Below are positions 4,754-7,876 of a stretch of DNA of 7,876 bases, piece by piece. The stretch spans positions 1 to 7,876 of the forward strand of contig CAZJLO010000068.1 of NCBI GenBank assembly GCA_964547105.1, read 5' to 3'. The notes under the pieces are model-generated. The model made no database searches, had not been told where the DNA came from, and saw only the letters and a program-made list of their open reading frames with translations. The stretch's first letter is position 1. The number at the start of each line of letters is the position of its first letter. A program made the position numbers and the translations under genes. This stretch comes from RXOA01 sp964547105 (lineage in GTDB: Bacteria; Bipolaricaulota; Bipolaricaulia; UBA7950; UBA9294).

Positions 4754-6205
4754 GTGGATCTTCTTGAGAAGCTGCGCAGCAAGCAAGCACGGATCGCCGT
4801 GATCGGCTTAGGGTATGTCGGATTGCCGCTTGCCGTGGAGAAAGCGCGTGCCGGGTTTCATGTCGTGGGGATCGAGAGCAATCCCCACCGTGTCGAGATG
4901 GTGAATGAAGCCCACAATTACATTGGCGACGTTGTCAGCGAGGACCTGGCGACGGTGGTCAGTGACGGCCGTCTGCAGGCGACCTCATCATTCGAGGCGG
5001 TGGCTGAGGCTGATGTCGTCACGATCTGCGTGCCAACACCGCTCGATCGGCACAAACAGCCGGACACCTCGTACATCGAGCATGTGGTGGAAGCCTCGCT
5101 TCCGCATCTGCATGCGGGCCAGCTGGTCGTCCTCGAGAGCACGACCTACCCCGGCACAACCGAAGAGATCATCCGTCCGCGGATCGAATCGCTCGGCCTG
5201 AAGGTGGGTGAAGACGTCTTCTTGGCGTTCTCTCCCGAGCGGGTCGATCCCGGCAATGCCCAGTACAGAACGCGCAACACCCCCAAAGTGGTCGGCGGAG
5301 TGACGCCGCGGTGTACCGAGATTGCCAGAGCCCTCTATGAGATCATCCTCGAAGGGGATGTCTGCGCGGTTTCCTCGCCCCGCGCGGCGGAAATGACCAA
5401 ACTTCTGGAGAACGTGTTTCGCATCGTCAATATCTCACTTGTCAACGAGCTGTCGCTGCTGTGCGAACGGATGGGAATCGACATTTGGGAGGTGATCGAG
5501 GCGGCGAAANNNNNNNNNNAAGAGAGGTTTGAGCTGAGGAATTACGTAGAATTTTGCCGTGCCGTCAACATCGCTTTGGTGAACGAGCTTGCGATGCTAT
5601 GCGAACGAATGGGAATCGATATCTGGGAAGTGATCGATGCGGCGAAAACCAAGCCGTTCGGCTACATGCCGTTCTATCCCGGCCCCGGGTTGGGTGGGCA
5701 CTGCATTCCTCTTGACCCGTTCTACCTCTCCTGGAAAGCCAAGGAATACGGATTTTCCACGCGGTTCATCGAACTTGCCGGGCAGATCAACGATGGGATG
5801 CCCGAACATGTGGTGGAACGGACGATGGAGCTTCTGAGCGATCGCGGAATCGCTCTTCGCGGGGCGCGCATCTTGTTGGTGGGGCTGGCCTACAAGAAGG
5901 ACATCGACGATCTTCGCGAATCCCCGGCGGTCAAGATCGGTGACCAGCTCCTTCGGCACGGTGCATTGCTTTCGTACCATGATCCCCACGTTCCCAGCGC
6001 CCGGATCGGCGAGCACGAAATGTGGAGCGTTTCCCTGAAGGAGACGGTCATTTCATCCTCCGATCTTGTTCTGATCACGACGGGGCATACAGGCATCGAC
6101 TATGAAACGCTTGTTCGGGCTGCCCCACAGGTATTTGATACGCGGAATGCCACGCATGGGATTCAGTCGCCGAAGATCGTCCGGCTGGGAGCGGGAACAA
6201 GATGA
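4754..6205 (+). CDS. wbpA: UDP-N-acetylglucosamine 6-dehydrogenase (WbpA-like), interrupted by assembly gap
   Basis: This NAD-dependent enzyme oxidises the C6 hydroxyl of UDP-GlcNAc to a carboxylate. The start is GTG 4754, preceded by AAGGGGGGAG (4741-4750). The Rossmann motif GLGYVG (18-23), VPTP (93-96), ESTTYPGT (128-135), FSPERVDPG (159-167) and TKLLEN (215-220) are all in place on the left of the gap. On the right, GLGGHCIPLDPF carries the catalytic Cys (codon 5702-5704), followed by the C-terminal UDP-binding domain with KKDIDDLRESPA. GGHCIP rather than GGSCFPKD marks the acetamido-sugar subgroup (WbpA/WecC) rather than UDP-glucose dehydrogenase, and the wbpB and wbpD genes that follow favour WbpA. 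As written it is 483 aa, including the unknown residues and a repeated 30-aa segment. Joining the flanks at the equivalent AAK gives 437 aa, the normal length. The frame across the Ns is fortuitous. Its TGA overlaps the next ATG. Confidence 0.88.
   Translation: MDLLEKLRSKQARIAVIGLGYVGLPLAVEKARAGFHVVGIESNPHRVEMVNEAHNYIGDVVSEDLATVVSDGRLQATSSFEAVAEADVVTICVPTPLDRHKQPDTSYIEHVVEASLPHLHAGQLVVLESTTYPGTTEEIIRPRIESLGLKVGEDVFLAFSPERVDPGNAQYRTRNTPKVVGGVTPRCTEIARALYEIILEGDVCAVSSPRAAEMTKLLENVFRIVNISLVNELSLLCERMGIDIWEVIEAAKXXXXERFELRNYVEFCRAVNIALVNELAMLCERMGIDIWEVIDAAKTKPFGYMPFYPGPGLGGHCIPLDPFYLSWKAKEYGFSTRFIELAGQINDGMPEHVVERTMELLSDRGIALRGARILLVGLAYKKDIDDLRESPAVKIGDQLLRHGALLSYHDPHVPSARIGEHEMWSVSLKETVISSSDLVLITTGHTGIDYETLVRAAPQVFDTRNATHGIQSPKIVRLGAGTR
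5420..5647 (+). repeat. Same gene segment present twice in divergent forms, flanking the gap
   Basis: Positions 5420-5509 and 5558-5647 are each 90 bp and encode the same part of the dehydrogenase: RIVNISLVNELSLL... and RAVNIALVNELAML..., both ending in AAK. I count 18 base differences (80% identity), mostly at third codon positions, and 5 of 30 residues. This is not a tandem duplication in the usual sense; it is two homologous sequences meeting at the gap. Confidence 0.9.
5510..5519. other. Assembly gap (10 N)
   Basis: Ten unknown bases, a typical fixed-size scaffold join, so the true gap length is not known. The first ~38 bases on the right (5520-5557) are AT-richer and match the dehydrogenase poorly until GAATTTTGCCGTGCC, as expected of a low-quality contig end. 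Confidence 0.97.
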
Positions 6206-7169
6206 GGCCGAGGCTGGGCATCATTGGCACCGGCGGATGGGGCAAGAACCACGTGCGCGTGTTTACCGAGCTACTGGGCGCGGAGCGGATCACCGCGTGC
6301 GACCTGGATCCCGATCGCCGCGCGGCGATCGCCGAGCATCACTCGGAGATCGAAGTTCGAGCGCGCCTCGATTTCTCAACTGTGGACGCGGTCGTCATTG
6401 CGACGCCTGCGCCGACGCATGCGCCGCTCGCCGCCGAAGCCCTCGCCGCAGGGGTTGATGTCTTGGTAGAGAAGCCGATGTCGCTAACGCCGCGCGATGC
6501 GGCGCGGCTCGTTGAAGTCGCTGAAGCGCATCAGCGTATCCTCATGGTGGATCACCTGTTGGAATATCATCCCGCGGTCACCGCGTTGAAGTCGTTGGCG
6601 GACCGGGGCGAGCTGGGACAGCTTCTTCACAGTACCAGCGATCGGCTGAACCTTGGCGTGGTGCGCAGCGCCGAGAATGCCTGGTGGAGCCTGGCTCCGC
6701 ACGATGTTTCGGTGATGCTGTACCTGTTTGGCGAAATGCCGGAAACGGTCAGCGCCCATGGCGCGTCGTTCCTGCAGGACAAGATTGAGGATGTCGTCAC
6801 GGCCGTGTTCCGGTTCCCGTCAGGGCGGATGGCCCAAATCCGTTCCAGCTGGCTGGATCCGATCAAGACCCGACGCGTGATTGTCGTCGGGAGCGAGCTG
6901 GCCACAGCAAGTGGAAGCAGATCAAGCGGAAGAAGGCGGTCACGGACTCGGGGCGATGGACGGTGCATCGCGGGGACGCGCGACCGGTGACACTTGACGC
7001 AGCCGAGCCGCTCCGAGTGATGGCCCAGGCATTCCTGGCGAGCATCGAATCAAGAATTCCACCCCGCTCGGACGGAATGGACGGGCTGCGGGTCGTGCGC
7101 GTCCTCGATGCGGCGCAGCGATCGATCGACGCCGGCGGTACGCCGGTTTGTGTGGGAGATCATCTGTGA
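6202..7169 (+). pseudogene. wbpB: Gfo/Idh/MocA oxidoreductase (WbpB-like), disrupted by frameshift and foreign segment
   Basis: When intact this NAD-dependent enzyme would oxidise C3 of UDP-GlcNAc-uronate. ATG 6202 overlaps the wbpA stop (ATGA). Frame 1 encodes a good N-terminal 232 residues: GTGGWG (9-14) binds the dinucleotide, E90-K91-P92 is the conserved EKP, and APHDVS (165-170) holds the His-Asp of the active site. Homology stops after VVGSE (codon 6895-6897). Frame 1 then runs to a TGA at 6990 in an unrelated Arg/Ser-rich tail. The family C-terminus (WTVHRGDARPVTLDAAEPLR...GLRVVRVLDAAQRSI) resumes in another frame from about 6957 to TGA 7169, whose GTGA overlap with wbpD shows that frame is genuine. 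The segment between (6897-6950) matches YebC. Either the gene is broken in the organism or the assembly is wrong here. Confidence 0.8.
6897..6950 (+). pseudogene. Fragment matching the N-terminus of YebC/TACO1 inside wbpB
   Basis: In the frame of the wbpB C-terminal part, 18 codons read AGHSKWKQIKRKKAVTDS. This follows the invariant start of the YebC/TACO1 translation/regulator family (M-A/S-GHSKWxxIKxxKxxxD), residue 2 onward. The expected ATG is replaced by CGA (6894-6896), and the next residues (GRW) leave the YebC pattern, where RRG would be usual. No other part of yebC is present. It is short, has no start, and cannot be a functional gene. Confidence 0.65.
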
Positions 7170-7744
7170 CAGACTACTTTGTGCACGAATCATCGTATGT
7201 CGACGGCGATGTGGAGATCGGTGCCGGGACCAAAATCTGGCATTTCTCGCACGTCATGAGCGGCACCCGGATCGGTCGCAACTGCTCCGTGGGGCAGAAC
7301 GTGCTGGTCGGTCCCAACGCGATCGTCGGCAACAACGTCAAGATCCAGAACAACGTCTCCGTCTACGAAGGCGTCGTCCTTGAGGATGACGTGTTCTGCG
7401 GACCGAGCTGCGTGTTCACCAACGTCGACCGGCCGCGATCGGGATTTCCGACCGGGCGGGACAAGTACCTGAAGACGATCATTCGCAAAGGGGCGACGAT
7501 CGGCGCTAACGCCTCCATTGTGTGTGGACACTCGCTTGGCGAGCACGCGTTTGTCGGCGCCGGATCCGTGGTGACCCGAGACATCCCTGCTTATGCCGTA
7601 GCCTACGGGAACCCGGCGCGGATCCACGGCTGGGCGTGCGCATGCGGAACACCGCTTCGGTTCACCGAGGATCGCGCGGCGTGTGCTTGTGGGTTGCGCT
7701 TCATCAAGACGGGAGAGGTTGTAGAGCGTGTTGATGAAGCGTAA
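7166..7744 (+). CDS. wbpD: UDP-2-acetamido-3-amino-2,3-dideoxyglucuronate N-acetyltransferase (WbpD-like)
   Basis: This 192-aa enzyme transfers acetyl from acetyl-CoA to the C3 amine made by WbpB plus WbpE, yielding the 2,3-diacetamido uronic acid. The start is GTG 7166, with GGGAG (7154-7158) 7 nt upstream and a GTGA overlap with the wbpB stop; GTG 7148 is possible but lacks this logic. Hexapeptide repeats of a left-handed beta-helix run from about residue 7 to 140 (VDGDVEIGAGTKIWHFSHV, IGRNCSVGQNVLVGPN, IGANASIVCGHSLGEHAFVGAG). IQNNVSVYEG (60-69), FCGPSCVFTNV (77-87) and RDKY...IIRKGATIGAN are characteristic of WbpD/WlbB proteins, as is the length. Cys158, 160, 173 and 175 form a C-terminal CxC...CxC, probably a zinc-binding ribbon also seen as CxxC forms in relatives. 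The trimer acts in the cytoplasm. Confidence 0.92.
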   Translation: MTDYFVHESSYVDGDVEIGAGTKIWHFSHVMSGTRIGRNCSVGQNVLVGPNAIVGNNVKIQNNVSVYEGVVLEDDVFCGPSCVFTNVDRPRSGFPTGRDKYLKTIIRKGATIGANASIVCGHSLGEHAFVGAGSVVTRDIPAYAVAYGNPARIHGWACACGTPLRFTEDRAACACGLRFIKTGEVVERVDEA

Positions 7745-7823
7745 TCCACCGTCGGTAGTCCATGGTCCGCAGTCCGAAGTGGAAGGTTGGCGATACGCTT
7801 CAGATGGAAGAGGGCTTGCCGTA

Positions 7824-7863
7824 GGTTCGTAGAGTTCCTTGGGTTCGTAGGGTTCGTAGAGTT
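7824..7863 (+). repeat. Short direct repeats
   Basis: GGTTCGTAGAGTT occurs at 7824-7836 and 7851-7863, with a shorter GGTTCGTAG at 7842-7850. They fill the gap between wbpD and the next gene. Upstream at 7757-7778 there is a related-looking run of GTCC words. No coding sequence is supportable in 7745-7863. Confidence 0.7.
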
Positions 7864-7868
7864 GGAGG
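7864..7868 (+). promoter_or_regulatory. SD sequence of a gene starting beyond the window
   Basis: GGAGG followed by AGAAACAG lies at the right edge with no start codon yet, placing one about at 7877-7880. Context predicts the missing C3 aminotransferase (wbpE) or another step of the pathway. Confidence 0.6.
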
Positions 7869-7876
7869 AGAAACAG

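Noticed and set aside
6898..6990. LATASGSRSSGRRRSR... tail as the true C-terminus of the wbpB product
   Set aside because: It is low-complexity and unlike the family, while the family C-terminus is found in another frame up to TGA 7169 coupled to wbpD.
7745..7863. CRISPR-like or tandem array after wbpD
   Set aside because: The repeated words are short (9-13 bp), spaced unevenly and without unique spacers of constant length.
1..7876. tRNA, rRNA or insertion-sequence genes
   Set aside because: I saw no cloverleaf, rRNA signature or transposase motif on either strand.

Overview
The window reads as a GC-rich bacterial scaffold from an organism with an outer membrane: there is a signal-peptide protein that ends like an outer-membrane beta-barrel, a Wzz-type polysaccharide co-polymerase, and genes for a di-N-acetylated uronic-acid nucleotide sugar. 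From memory of the protein family, the acidic, aromatic-rich barrel at 1531-2646 resembles paralogous surface proteins of the candidate phylum Bipolaricaulota (OP1/Acetothermia). That assignment is an inference of moderate strength. The 10-N gap, and mismatched sequence on its two sides, indicate a short-read, probably metagenomic, assembly.

Layout. 1-213: left edge and a good promoter. 214-1101: exported parallel beta-helix protein with an in-frame 42-bp tandem duplication. 1102-1530: a long leader region holding a dispersed palindromic repeat, a second promoter, a possible leader ORF and a candidate H-type pseudoknot directly against the Shine-Dalgarno (SD) sequence of the next gene. 1531-2646: the cysteine-rich, arginine-free barrel-like protein. 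2647-2935: a strong hairpin terminator and a second, inverted copy of the dispersed repeat. 2936-3680: an overlapping HEPN-MNT pair (toxin-antitoxin type). The 3' end of the MNT gene runs through an 8-G tract into a nearly symmetric ~100-bp palindrome (3649-3749), which separates it from the convergent Wzz gene (3769-4626, minus strand).

4627-4753: divergent promoter region with a 14-bp dyad. 4754-7744: an operon of three overlapping genes (ATGA and GTGA junctions) matching wbpA-wbpB-wbpD of the UDP-2,3-diacetamido-uronic acid pathway. WbpA oxidises C6 of UDP-GlcNAc, WbpB oxidises C3, an aminotransferase (WbpE, not in the window) would aminate C3, and WbpD acetylates that amine. An SD sequence at the very end (7864-7868) shows another gene starting at or just past the right edge, and wbpE is the obvious candidate. 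With the divergent Wzz gene this looks like the start of a surface polysaccharide (O-antigen or capsule-like) locus.

Two of the three operon genes are damaged in this sequence. wbpA contains the N gap, flanked by two 90-bp versions of the same gene segment that differ at 18 positions, so the two sides probably come from different strains or paralogs. wbpB shifts frame near 6897, exactly where an 18-residue stretch matching the N-terminal signature of YebC/TACO1 (GHSKWKQIK...) appears. This is either a misassembly or a real small gene-fragment insertion, and it is the oddest point in the window.
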